Translations under genes and position numbers: made by a program | From: Rhizophagus clarus | Taxonomy: Eukaryota > Glomeromycota > Glomeromycetes > Glomerales > Glomeraceae | NCBI GenBank assembly: GCA_015698045.1 | Contig: BLAL01000229.1 | Span: 1,896,001-1,960,000, forward strand | Direction: 5' to 3' | Length of the DNA stretch: 64,000 nt | Shown here: positions 1 to 9,277 of the stretch, piece after piece | How the letters are laid out: every line of letters starts with the position of its first letter | Position numbering within the stretch: the first letter of the stretch is position 1 | The notes under the pieces: generated by a model | What the model saw: only the letters and a program-made list of their open reading frames with translations | Told to the model about the DNA's origin: nothing | Databases searched by the model: none

Positions 1-425
1 ACGTTGGATCATTTCATTTCGGAGAGCTTCAATGGAGGTCTTGATCGAAGTGAATTCAGATGAAATGTTGCCAAAATCATTACGGCAGGCTTCTTCGATA
101 TTATCAAGTCTTGTGGTCGCATTATTGACTATCGATAAATTTTCTGCGCCTCAGAGACATATCCAGCATCACGTGTATTGATCTTTTTGATTTCTGCGGT
201 AAGTTTACTGAAGATGTTTTCGATTTCTGGTGTATTATTTTTGGCATCAAGATCATTGACGATTCTAGCGACACGTGCAGAAAGTTCATCGGAAATTTTT
301 TGTTTGAGATTTGACCACATCGTAGCGATCCCTATAAATAACACTGAACCGATGAACAAAAAAACAGGGGTCAATGCAAAAAATCGCATGGGTCCTGAAG
401 AGTCGAACAATGTTAAACTGGACAT
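1..425 (-). CDS. membrane-anchored coiled-coil protein, two exons, partial (runs off left edge)
   Basis: Reads leftwards from an ATG at 425. The first exon (209-425) encodes a hydrophobic segment at about residues 17-36 (FLFIGSVLFIGIATMW), a likely single membrane anchor, followed by a charged helix. Reading straight on stops near 129, but a 65-nt intron at 144-208 (donor GTAAAC, acceptor GCGCAG, phase 1) leads to a second exon that stays open to base 1. That exon is coiled-coil-like, with the heptad-rich stretch NATTRLDNIEEACRND and many Asn, Ser and Glu. The intron size matches two other introns in this window. No family is recognised. The short N-terminal tail, one membrane segment and a long coil suggest a membrane-tethered scaffold, which is inference only. 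The 3' end lies outside the window. Confidence 0.6.
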
Positions 426-1253
426 GATTAGGTAAATTGATGCGTAATAATTTTATTAAGAGATTTTATTGGTGGATTAAGTTTTCCTTGGAGGAGATTA
501 GACAGAATTTTTATTGACTTTTTTAATATGCAATCTCTTGCGTAAATGCGCCCGGGGAAGGAAAAAGGTTTATTTTATACTGTATGCATACTACACGTGA
601 AAAGAGAATTTAACCCTTTTTAATAAATTTATGTTGCTTTATTATGTGTATTCGTCATAATTATATTTTTCTTTTTCAGAATTCCTATTCAAAAAAACGG
701 ATTAATGTGCGATTAACCTATACACTTGAATGCGCCAACAGAAATAGGTTATCAGCGATAATCTGTAAATCCTAATGGATCTACTTCCATTTTGATTTTC
801 TTTTTAACTACGCCTTCTTGTCTTACGATTCGCAAAATGTAAATTAGGGATGCGTTTTTTATTAGTAATTCAGAACTGCGTAATGAGTGAGATAGAACAT
901 ACTAGAACTTTGAGGAAAGTCCATCGGTATAGCAATGCAAAATATTACCCTTTGTCGGGTTTATTAATAGACTGATCCTCTCCTTCGGCAAGAATTTTAC
1001 CGAATATCTTCTGCGCCTTTCGGCTTCGGCTACATGTACAGAAAAAAATATATTGTCAAATTCTCGTTAGTAATCACGTACAACATTTCATCATTTATTA
1101 ACCCCCTTACAAATCTCACGTCATACAGCCCCTATTCTTCGGCAAGAATTTTACCGAACATCTTCTGCGCATTTGCCTTAGCGCCTTCGGCCAGGTGATC
1201 GGTCTAAGCCACCCGGAAAAAACGATTATATACAATGTAACCCAATAATTCTT
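426..1253. other. intergenic, with a 34-bp direct repeat
   Basis: No coding sequence is supported here. A 34-bp segment starting CTTCGGCAAGAATTTTACCG occurs at 983-1016 and again at 1137-1170 with one difference. Both copies lie just downstream of the 3' end of the gene at 1254-3107, so they may belong to its 3' untranslated region. The rest is AT-rich sequence. Confidence 0.5.
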
Positions 1254-3107
1254 CTAAGCGTTCACCGTTACTAGCTGAGGTGTCGGATCATCAAAATTTG
1301 CCAATTCTTCCTCGATAGCTTCCGAGAGCATTTTATCAAAATCATCCTCTTCATCGGCAGGCTTAGTTGGTGTTTTTTCCTCTAACTTTGCTAACCGAGC
1401 CATCTCTTCACGCTGGAGCCTTTCATGAAGTTCGTGATCATACTCATCATCGGAGTCAGAGTCATCGGATTTGAAATATACATCGGAATCAGAATCATTG
1501 GAAGAGTTTTCATCGTCTGTATTACTTCCTTTCTCTGACTGTGTTTCGGGAAAATAATCTATAAAATCTGATGTATCAGTGTTCACTTTAGCGGGATTCG
1601 GCTCATTGAAAAACGCATCTGCATCAAACCACGACTCTTCATTGGAATTATCAGAAGAATTGGAGACATGGGCTGATGGGATAGGTGCAGACGCTACATT
1701 CGTTTCTTCTTCTGACTCCTCGAAATACACATCAGGTGGTATGGATGCAGGAGCTACATTCTTATTGTTGTTCGAGGGGGTGGTTTTCGAATTGACTTGT
1801 TCTATAATATAATCGATTTGAGGGTTAGTGAGTCTTGAAATACTATCAGCACTACAAGTGATCCGATTAACCATGTATCCTGGTATACCATCAATCTTTT
1901 TCAGAGTTACAGGGTCATATTCATAGCCAAACAGCTTATTGATTTTTCTTGCCTTACAGGTCCTTACACGTAAATATGGATCGGAAACGTCTGTAAGATA
2001 TGCTTTCATTTCATTATAGATCTGTTTCCTTGCAGTCTGATCCGTAAGTTTCTTATCGTTAGACCTAAGCTCCACAACCTTATCTTCGAACCTTTGGGAG
2101 AATAAACACCATAATGTAATCTCTGATCGCTTTGCTGTAATCGATTTATTTCTTGCAACATTCGCTTGGCAGAATGAATTCGCAAGCTTCTTGATGCTTA
2201 TTGATCCAGGAATTAGGGTCCTGGAAGGAGAAAACTTTATATCTTGAAGTTGTCCGTCCGGTGAGAGTAACTCTACCAACAAACCTTGTACGAATTCGGT
2301 AGCTATGTTCGAGGGAGGCTGATCGTCTTGGTGAACGCAAGTCTGGCCATCCTCATCAGAAGAATGTGACAATTTCGAATTTTTGGAAAACCTGTTAACA
2401 ATGTTAACGGGTTTTTTATCACGTGATAATTCAGAATTGTAAGAAAACTTGTTAACGGGTTTTATATCGTGCGACACTTTCGAATTCACTGTGGGAATTT
2501 CTCCCTGGAGGGTATTTGCAATGACCGATTGCGTAGCAACCACCTCTATTTCATGAGACGGTTCTGAGGAACTAAAATTGGTAATTTCATTAATCTCTGG
2601 CTCATATGACTTCTCAACATTGTTAACCGTTTCTGGTACATAAGCAGTATCAGAGGTGTTGTCCTGATCACACTGGAGTTTCTTCTCCTTATTGCGTTGC
2701 CTAATATCATCACTAATCATTTTCTTATGAACTTCATTCAAGAAATCGTCCGTCTCTCTATCTTCCAATGGTTTCTCATGATGGCTCGTAACCAAATTGA
2801 AGTTAGATGAGTTGTTGTTAGGAGTATTATCATTTGCCGTTAAGGCGCTTTGCAGAGTCTGCTTCTGTTCCACTTTCGTAATTCTATCTCTAAATTCAGA
2901 TTCCAACTCCTCGATTCTGGCCTTGAGTTTGGCATTCTCGGCACCACGCCTCGTTCTTTCTTCCTCAGTCATTTTTAGAGTCTCAGCAATCTTGCGCTTA
3001 AGTTCAGCTCTCTCAGCATCAAACTCCGAGATCTTTCTTCTAAGATTTACGTTCTCAGCCTCAAGTTCAGTGATGCGCTGTTTCGATAATTCAAGTTCGG
3101 ATGACAT
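1254..3107 (-). CDS. long coiled-coil / acidic low-complexity protein of an amplified fungal family
   Basis: A 617-residue frame begins at an ATG at 3107, with a TATATATATA stretch about 15 nt upstream. Residues 1-85 form a heptad coiled coil (MSSELELSKQRITELEAENV and on, with repeated ELESEF-like units). Residues ~110-270 are Asn/Ser/Glu-rich linker with short internal repeats (SHDIKPVNKFS / SRDKKPVNIVN). Residues ~280-450 are a compact basic region (SEITLWCLFSQRF, then KINKLFGYEYDP and GIPGYMVNRITCSADS), the only part that looks folded. The C-terminus (~460-617) is strongly acidic with Asp/Ser runs. From memory, this N-terminal coil introduces many multi-copy proteins in Rhizophagus. The compact region also recurs there, but I know no biochemical role. 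The frame is whole and the neighbouring SAM gene is on the same strand 193 bp upstream. Confidence 0.75.
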   Translation of the reverse strand: MSSELELSKQRITELEAENVNLRRKISEFDAERAELKRKIAETLKMTEEERTRRGAENAKLKARIEELESEFRDRITKVEQKQTLQSALTANDNTPNNNSSNFNLVTSHHEKPLEDRETDDFLNEVHKKMISDDIRQRNKEKKLQCDQDNTSDTAYVPETVNNVEKSYEPEINEITNFSSSEPSHEIEVVATQSVIANTLQGEIPTVNSKVSHDIKPVNKFSYNSELSRDKKPVNIVNRFSKNSKLSHSSDEDGQTCVHQDDQPPSNIATEFVQGLLVELLSPDGQLQDIKFSPSRTLIPGSISIKKLANSFCQANVARNKSITAKRSEITLWCLFSQRFEDKVVELRSNDKKLTDQTARKQIYNEMKAYLTDVSDPYLRVRTCKARKINKLFGYEYDPVTLKKIDGIPGYMVNRITCSADSISRLTNPQIDYIIEQVNSKTTPSNNNKNVAPASIPPDVYFEESEEETNVASAPIPSAHVSNSSDNSNEESWFDADAFFNEPNPAKVNTDTSDFIDYFPETQSEKGSNTDDENSSNDSDSDVYFKSDDSDSDDEYDHELHERLQREEMARLAKLEEKTPTKPADEEDDFDKMLSEAIEEELANFDDPTPQLVTVNA

Positions 3108-3299
3108 GATCTATATATATAACTAATACACTGTACGTAAACATTCAAAATAAAAAAATATGTAGGTTATTTCGGCTGATCGTTAACCAAGTTAACGGTT
3201 TTTGCCAAGAAAAATTTTTTATTAATATATTATACAAAAATAAATACAAATGTTCGGGACTTAGCCCGTGATACATGACGTCTAGGCTAATATACATGA

Positions 3300-4387
3300 T
3301 TATTTTTTCGATCGATACCCCTCTATCCTAACCCTCTTTCTATCCGGCACATCTTCCACACACGCCCTATCATTCAACAAACCAACAATTATACTCAGTA
3401 TCTTTCTTACCCCCCTACGCAACGTCTGATACTCTTCGGAGCTCTCAACCAAAGATTCTTCGACAAATTCGATGCTAAAGGGGGCCTTACTCGCTTGTAA
3501 AATTTCACCTGGAGAATAGAGGAGGAAATGCCAATCCCTGGCAGATGTCACGATCCCGTAAAGATAATCAAAATAATCATCACCCCGCTTTCGTTTTCTC
3601 TTGTTCGTTTCATACGAACTTTCGAGCTGTTTGATATTCTGAGCGAAGCCTTCTGTCAACTTTTGCTGAACTTTGTCTTCAGTAACACAAATAAGACTCT
3701 CCTCATCCTAATCGTTTATAGTTTGTGGTAAGTTAACAAATGGGGTCCCATAGGGCATAGGAGCAATGTGCGAGGATGACAAAATAAAAAGCTTACCTTG
3801 ATGGCATAATCGACCCGTCCGCAACTTTCATCCCCAATTATTTCGTATTCTGGTTTCATGCTGAACTTTTTATTTGTAGCGTCTTCTGCAATTCGAAGGG
3901 CGGTATGTAGTATAGTTGAAACGTACTCATTACGCATGGACTCCAAACTTGTCATCACCAACGTTCCATAACTCTGAAGCCGTAAGTTGATATCAGCCAT
4001 ACACAGCACGAAATGCTTATTGTCCTCCTTGATTTCATAGGTTTGCGGTATGAAAAGGGGTATAATTTCTGTTCCTTCAGAGACGAGGTTATATTTAGCC
4101 AACACCTCACTTAAGCTGAGGTACGAGGAGAACGCACGCTTCGGCTTTTCTTTGAGGGCCTGAACCTCTTTTGCAAGTTTCATAGCCGGTCCCATTTTCA
4201 AGCCAGCTTGCATAAACTTTTCTTCTGTCATATCAAGGAAGGAAGGGCCGTCGATTTTTTCTTTGCGGAGTATTCCCAAGTCATCGTCGTCGAGTTTGAG
4301 GTTCTGCTCCTTCAAAAAATCGATAAGGGTTTCTGTATCCCAGTTCTCAACCAAGTAAGAGTCGTGTTCAGCTGTTGAGGTGGACAT
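3300..4387 (-). CDS. SAM-domain protein, two exons, 332 residues
   Basis: Exon 1 is 3797-4387 (197 codons) and exon 2 is 3300-3707 (135 codons plus stop). They are separated by an 89-nt intron (3708-3796, GTAAGC...ATTAG) that falls between codons, so the frame is kept. Residues ~12-75 match a sterile alpha motif: LVENWDTETLIDFL, then LRKEKIDGPSFLDMTEEKF and GLKMGPAMKLAKEVQ. The rest (~90-332) is a conserved-looking globular region (QTYEIKEDNKHFVLCMADIN, GDESCGRVDYAIK) ending in a basic tail rich in Lys/Arg. I remember the same SAM-plus-globular layout as a much-copied family in Rhizophagus, sometimes next to kinase-like genes. SAM domains mediate protein or RNA binding, and the C-terminal domain is uncharacterised. 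The join GRVDYAIK/DEESLICVTEDK restores a continuous protein, which supports the intron. Confidence 0.85.
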
Positions 4388-4692
4388 AGTGTTACGTTTT
4401 TATGCTTTAGCGCCTTAACGGCTAGTGGAAATAGGCTCGGATAAAAAATAGTGTTACGTTCCGGAGTAAGATAAAATTTTATTTCTGTTCGGGAAAGAGA
4501 ATACTGGGCATTAATATAGGTTTTTATGTAGCACAGGCATTGCATCATTACACGTGACCCATTTCTCATGTACGTTCAATAAAAATACTTTATTTATGAA
4601 ATAAAAGAAATAAATGAAAACGTTGCCGGTAGCCCGGGCCTACAATACATAAAATTTGCTACTATAGCGCTGTTGCCAGAGGCAACGAATTA

Positions 4693-4977
4693 TTAACGGG
4701 AATATACAGTGACATGGAAGAATTCCGCCTGAGGTTGTTGACTAAAAAATTTAGAAATCAGATCCTGCGGTTCCATTTTCTTTTCTTGAATACTTCCGGG
4801 ATGAATTTGATAAATGCTTAATTCGACATTTAGCCCCAATCTGCCTCTAATTGTATTTATAAGAACACTGACCGGTTGGCCTGTACTAATTATAATCGTG
4901 TGGTGTACCGCATTACATTGGACATTATTAAAATCCCCCACCGGAACGATAAGACAATTGAGAGTAATTTCGGTCAT
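4693..4977 (-). CDS. short protein with Crinkler-header-like (ubiquitin-like) N-terminus
   Basis: A 94-residue frame starting MTEITLNCLIVPVGD. A beta-strand-rich start with TLNCL, a central helix with LINTIRGRLG and then VELSIYQIHP resembles the ubiquitin-like header of Crinkler (CRN) family proteins. In fungi these usually carry a long C-terminal enzyme-like domain. Here the frame ends without one, so this is either a header-only fragment or an unrelated small ubiquitin-fold protein. The upstream region holds TATATATG about 55 nt before the ATG. The assignment rests on pattern memory only. Confidence 0.4.
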   Translation of the reverse strand: MTEITLNCLIVPVGDFNNVQCNAVHHTIIISTGQPVSVLINTIRGRLGLNVELSIYQIHPGSIQEKKMEPQDLISKFFSQQPQAEFFHVTVYSR

Positions 4978-5563
4978 CTTGCTTTCCTAAATACAAGCCC
5001 ATAGTGAGAAAAACTCGCTCCCATACATATATAATTTATGGCATATACATACCTTGTTTTGCGTTATTTTACGGAAAATATTTTTGCGGAAAGTTGGCCC
5101 GGTCCTAAAGGGACCTCTGAACTTCCACATACTCCTACATGCTTTATATCTTGCTGGGAGGAGTTAAGGAGATAAGAAGAATGATTATCATTGTCGTATG
5201 ATGCCAAGAGTTTCATAAAAGTACACGCAAGTGAAATTTTCAAACCTTTTCACATGTAGATCTACTTGGAAAGACCATAGCTGGTTTTACGCCCGGCGAT
5301 CTCGAAATTGCGAGTCCCTCAGCCCTCCATAACATATGCTTTTGACGTTAATATTTACTTTTAGAGCTGGTCCTGTGTTGCTTGTAGACATTCTTTCACA
5401 TTTTCTCATGATTGTTTGGGAAAAAAAAATAAAGAATAAAGGTTAATATGTTTTCTTTCCGAATATATGCAAAAATTTAATATGTCGCACAGACCTATTA
5501 TGTGATCAGCCTATTTTTTTTGTTGCACAATCTGTGGCTCAGCAAATTCTTCCGAGCTGGTGA
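4978..5563. other. intergenic, nothing recognised
   Basis: No open frame or RNA gene is supported. The sequence is moderately AT-rich. It separates host-like genes on the left from the cluster that I assign to element 1 and its flank. Confidence 0.4.
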
Positions 5564-6487
5564 TCACTGCTCCGGACTAACCAGCTTGGTCTGATCGGCT
5601 AGTAAGTTTTTAATAGTTCTCAACATTAAGGCGGAATTCAGATTATTAGCATCATTACGACGCCTTATCTTCCGCTCTAACTCAGCCAATCCACAAACAT
5701 CGTATTGACTAAGATATTTATCCATTAGACTAATATAATGAGGTGACACACCCACGATATTTTCAACATGGACATTTGGAATAAGCTGGCATATGGCTTC
5801 TTTGCTGATATTATAACAACCCTTTAGATCGATATATTTTAAATTAAGGCATGATCTGGCAATTGCATTGATAGTTATATCGGTAATCGCCGTGCGGTGG
5901 GAAATATTAAGATATTCTAATTTACGGCATCTCAGTACAACTATCGATAGACCATCATCAGTTATTTCAGTATCACAGCCAGAGTTGCTGGAGGAAGAAA
6001 TATAGTTCTCATACATCAACCTTCTTATTTTTCCAAGGTGAATATTTCGATATGTCTGATTCCGATTATGATCTACTTCCTCAGCCTTCTGCAAATTGAG
6101 ATACTTCAAATTGGGATATGATTTTGCTATTCGTTTTAGTGTCTTTTCGCTGAATCCCTTACTATAGTTAAAATCTAAATGTACTATATTTGGGAGCACG
6201 CCTGCGATTCTTTTGAATTTTTTATCCGAAAGTTGATAGTAATTTGAAATTTCTAGATAAGTTACATTCAAACAATAAACTGGCTTTTGCTCTCCACACA
6301 ATATTTTCATAAAAATTTTTCGTGTGCTACTCCTCTTTAGTTCGATACACCTCCATAGAATAGGAGCACCGCATCTGTACCACAATTGGGAAACATATAG
6401 AGTGGGATAGAGGGATTTATATATCGCTAAAAAATGTAAAATCTGTTCTAATAGTTCTGGTAAATAAAAGATGCTTGAATACGCCAT
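5564..6487 (-). CDS. F-box / leucine-rich-repeat protein
   Basis: A 307-residue frame. The N-terminus (residues ~6-50: IFYLPELLEQILHFL, then YVSQLWYRCGAPILWRCIEL) fits an F-box, the segment that binds Skp1 in SCF ubiquitin ligases. Residues ~75-235 hold about six leucine-rich repeats of the AMN1/F-box kind (CLNVTYLEISNYYQLSDKKF, YPNLKYLNLQKA, CRKLEYLNISHRTAITDITI, CLNLKYIDLKGCYNISKEA), the usual substrate-recognition part. The C-terminus is basic and helical. A TATAATAC lies about 14 nt before the ATG. The family is heavily amplified in Glomeromycotina. The gene lies only 44 bp from the Gag/retropepsin-like gene, on the same strand. Element 2 also carries an F-box/LRR module, so this gene may be cargo of element 1 rather than an ordinary host gene. 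Confidence 0.85.
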   Translation of the reverse strand: MAYSSIFYLPELLEQILHFLAIYKSLYPTLYVSQLWYRCGAPILWRCIELKRSSTRKIFMKILCGEQKPVYCLNVTYLEISNYYQLSDKKFKRIAGVLPNIVHLDFNYSKGFSEKTLKRIAKSYPNLKYLNLQKAEEVDHNRNQTYRNIHLGKIRRLMYENYISSSSNSGCDTEITDDGLSIVVLRCRKLEYLNISHRTAITDITINAIARSCLNLKYIDLKGCYNISKEAICQLIPNVHVENIVGVSPHYISLMDKYLSQYDVCGLAELERKIRRRNDANNLNSALMLRTIKNLLADQTKLVSPEQ

Positions 6488-6531
6488 AAATAGTCTGTAT
6501 TATATGTTGTATCTTTAATCAAAAAATAAAA

Positions 6532-7362
6532 TTAGCCGGAATGTCTCTTTAGCGCTTCAAGTTTAACCAGTCTATCTACTAGTTCATCCAAAGGAAGATA
6601 TAATCCACATAATCTCGCTTCTAACTGATTTGCAGATGAGAGTCCATGAATAAATTGATATTTACACTCTCTTTCGCCCCATCTAGAGAGCTTTGTATTC
6701 TCCCTGAGCTTCTTATAAAAATCTTCTACTGAATCATTGCCCTGCTCCAACCCCATGGATGTTCCCGTAGGGGGCGTCATTCTAACTAAGAATTCAACCA
6801 ATTTATCCAAGGGTTCATTAGTCCTGAATCTGATCGCGCGCTTTTTATTATCGAGTGATAAGCCATTAAAGAAAGCTTTTTTGAGCTCTCCACTTCGCAA
6901 GTCCGAACCTGTTGCTGAAGCATATAGCTTTATCATTTTAATGTATTCTTCCGTGGAGCTATCACCTTGTGTGGGAGCCGGTACTTTATCTTTTTTAGGT
7001 TCTAAGACCGGAGAGCTCGGAGGGGATGACCGATCTACCCAATTAATAGTATCTCTTATCATTAAAGCCGATATGTAGATCAACCTTCCTAATGTAGAAT
7101 AGGATGCATCCGGAGTCTCAATACGATTGCTTTCACTGTGATATGTAATTCCTAATTCACCAATATGTTTTTGGCTAATGCAATTTACATCGGAGCCTAT
7201 ATCAAGCACTGCCCAGGTGGGACTATTTTCTTTAATTGCGCAATTTACAAGAATCATTTTATTAAAGCAAATAATATTCAAATAAAAAATTTTAACGCTT
7301 GGTAAGATAATCAAGTGATCATACAAAGCGCCTGATTCTTCGATCCCTCTGGCTCGGCCCAC
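6532..7362 (-). CDS. Gag-like / retropepsin-like protein of element 1
   Basis: A 276-residue frame. Residues ~45-85 (TWAVLDIGSDVNCISQKHI) look like the active-site strand and following helix of a retropepsin-type aspartic protease. Residues ~130-270 look like a retrotransposon Gag (capsid-like) helical domain: ELKKAFFNGLSLDNKKRAIR, DSVEDFYKKLRENTKL, ECKYQFIHGLSSANQLEARL. The protease-before-Gag order is the reverse of the usual one, so the assignment of each half is tentative. Element 2 has separate Gag-like and retropepsin-like genes. The presence of both themes in both elements supports membership in one family. Confidence 0.5.
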   Translation of the reverse strand: MGRARGIEESGALYDHLIILPSVKIFYLNIICFNKMILVNCAIKENSPTWAVLDIGSDVNCISQKHIGELGITYHSESNRIETPDASYSTLGRLIYISALMIRDTINWVDRSSPPSSPVLEPKKDKVPAPTQGDSSTEEYIKMIKLYASATGSDLRSGELKKAFFNGLSLDNKKRAIRFRTNEPLDKLVEFLVRMTPPTGTSMGLEQGNDSVEDFYKKLRENTKLSRWGERECKYQFIHGLSSANQLEARLCGLYLPLDELVDRLVKLEALKRHSG

Positions 7363-7363
7363 T

Positions 7364-7787
7364 TTAAACTACCAACCGCTTAACCTTCTTTGGTCGTGCC
7401 CTCGTTCGTAGCCTATAAGGGACAGCCTTTTTTCCTCTTACCTCAATTATCTCAACTGAGTCAGAATCTTCGGAAGACTCAGAGGGATAGGAGGGATCCT
7501 TATCTTTCTTGCCAATCAGCGAGGGAACTATTTTATGAATTAAGTCGACCACATATTTCCCTATTCACACATTCCTCCGGATTATCAAAATCGTCTTTTA
7601 AGAAACGGACATCCTTTTCCAGTCCTTTTACCCTCTTTTCTAAAGTGTTATATTGGGAATGATAATCTTTCAATTGATTCTTTAATTCCTCCCCCATACT
7701 GAAAACCATATTACGCACTTCTGTATTTGGGATAACTTCCTGCTTGCTAGCTATACTATCGGATGGATGATTTCGATCAGCTACCAT
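7364..7787 (-). CDS. small coiled-coil protein region of element 1
   Basis: Two overlapping open stretches on the minus strand. The upstream one (7533-7787, from an ATG at 7787) encodes a heptad coil (EELKNQLKDYHSQYNTLEKR). The downstream one (7364-7552) encodes an acidic Ser-rich piece followed by a basic tail (KKAVPYRLRTRARPKKVK). I cannot tell whether they are two genes or parts of one. TATATAAAATAT lies about 17 nt before the first ATG. The function is unknown. A coil plus a basic tail suggests an oligomeric nucleic-acid-binding protein. Confidence 0.45.
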
Positions 7788-7893
7788 TTTCGTGATATTT
7801 TATATATGATATATATTACCTCGAACGAAAAAAATAAAATTAATAAATGATATCAGGTTAGCAGAGGTAACGCCCTCCCGATCCTCTATGCGA

Positions 7894-9039
7894 TTAGTTT
7901 TCACCGGAGAGCTCGAATACCGTTGCCTGATTATATGGTTCCCCTCTTAACCGATAATTTACTATAGTATAGTTTTTTGCAGGAGAGGTATGATTGTCTG
8001 GCGAATGTCGAAGAGCTTCACTGGCAATAGTCATGGCCTCTGATAAATTCTTTGCACCATGTGATACAACCGCATATACGGCCCCCAATTTGCGCAAAGA
8101 ACTAGGGAGTAGTGGTTTACCTACTTCGGGGAGGAATTCATCCTTTTTTAGGAATGTATTGAACCATAATACACCTGGCTTTCCTGGGTCTTTTAACTGT
8201 CCGGAAGAAATGGCTTCCTGGATCCATATAAGCAATTGCTTCGCCCGTTCCTCATTCTTCTCTAGTGATCTGAATACCCGGGGAATGTCTTGTTGCCCCC
8301 GGTTTTTTCCATACCCGGTTACGTTTCCATTGGATATGCGCAAGTCTTTGATTTCAGCCGGGCGAATACAAAGCATTATCATTACATCGGCTAGGGCTTG
8401 TTTATCGGGTTTGTTAGACACATCATATGAATTCAGTCTTTCCTTAACCGATTCTAATGAGAAGTGGTCTGGATAATCGATTCCTTCATTTTCACGTAGC
8501 AATCTATTCCCCTTTTGAATTATATTAGCTGAACGAGTTGTGTCTGGAATAAATGTGGCTGAGATTATTTTTTCTGAGGCTCCGTGGTCTTTCAGCTCTC
8601 TTCGAAGTCTAGTGAGGCGCGATAGACCAGCGCTGTCATTAGGGGCCGTTCCAGCTAAGGCTTTTGCTATAGCTTTAACTTCTACTTCACTAAGATTATC
8701 CCGAATGATACGCAGGGCCAAATCTCTAATAGTCTCTTTCGGTGAAATTTGACATGTATTCACCATTTCTGGTTCTGCTTCTTGGGTGATATCGGGAGTA
8801 TCGGGAGCATTGGGTAAGGCTCCTCTTTTTTTCCGACCAGCTGTCTGCTTAGGAATCAATGCAAATACCTGTTCTTCGGTGAAGTTGTATCCTTTTTTGA
8901 GACGTCGTCGTGCCTGATCTCTCTTAACTTTATCTGTTAAAAGGATGTCCAATGCCGGGACGTACTTACTAAGCTCTTCGATACTCATTTTGGTATTGAG
9001 CTCGTTTTCTGTTACATATCTAGTAGCGATACCAGCCAT
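7894..9039 (-). CDS. tyrosine recombinase/integrase of element 1
   Basis: A 381-residue frame with catalytic-domain hallmarks of tyrosine recombinases in order. An Arg sits in box I (IMLCIRPAEIKDLRI, Arg about 226) and a second Arg about 306 in LPSSLRKLGAVYA. His residues lie in EALRHSPDNHTSP (about 335 and 340), and Tyr lies in KNYTIVNYR (about 347 or 352) as the candidate nucleophile. The N-terminal half (MSIEELSKYVPALDILL...) is helical and basic, as expected for the core-binding part. Such enzymes cut and rejoin DNA through a 3'-phosphotyrosine and integrate Cryptons, DIRS elements and some virophage-like viruses. The upstream region holds GGTATAAC and GTATATACC motifs, also seen before the primase-helicase. 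It lies 238 bp downstream of that gene on the same strand. Confidence 0.75.
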   Translation of the reverse strand: MAGIATRYVTENELNTKMSIEELSKYVPALDILLTDKVKRDQARRRLKKGYNFTEEQVFALIPKQTAGRKKRGALPNAPDTPDITQEAEPEMVNTCQISPKETIRDLALRIIRDNLSEVEVKAIAKALAGTAPNDSAGLSRLTRLRRELKDHGASEKIISATFIPDTTRSANIIQKGNRLLRENEGIDYPDHFSLESVKERLNSYDVSNKPDKQALADVMIMLCIRPAEIKDLRISNGNVTGYGKNRGQQDIPRVFRSLEKNEERAKQLLIWIQEAISSGQLKDPGKPGVLWFNTFLKKDEFLPEVGKPLLPSSLRKLGAVYAVVSHGAKNLSEAMTIASEALRHSPDNHTSPAKNYTIVNYRLRGEPYNQATVFELSGEN

Positions 9040-9277
9040 GTTGTTATTATTTGGTAATATGTAAGATATTTGGTTATACCTAGTTTATTTGGTATATACT
9101 ATGCGGAGAAAGTTCAATTCGAAAAAAATAAATAATTCCACCATACCCAAGGACTGCAGATAGATGGGGTAAGCGAAAAAATAATAATAATTTGGGATTT
9201 TATATCGCCTAGTTGTAAAGAACGGAAAGGCTTTCCTATTCAAATATCCCACCTATAAACCCACTACTATTCGCTCT

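Noticed and set aside
2146-2340. Short minus-strand frame within the coiled-coil gene
   Set aside because: It is a shadow of the 617-residue gene in another frame.
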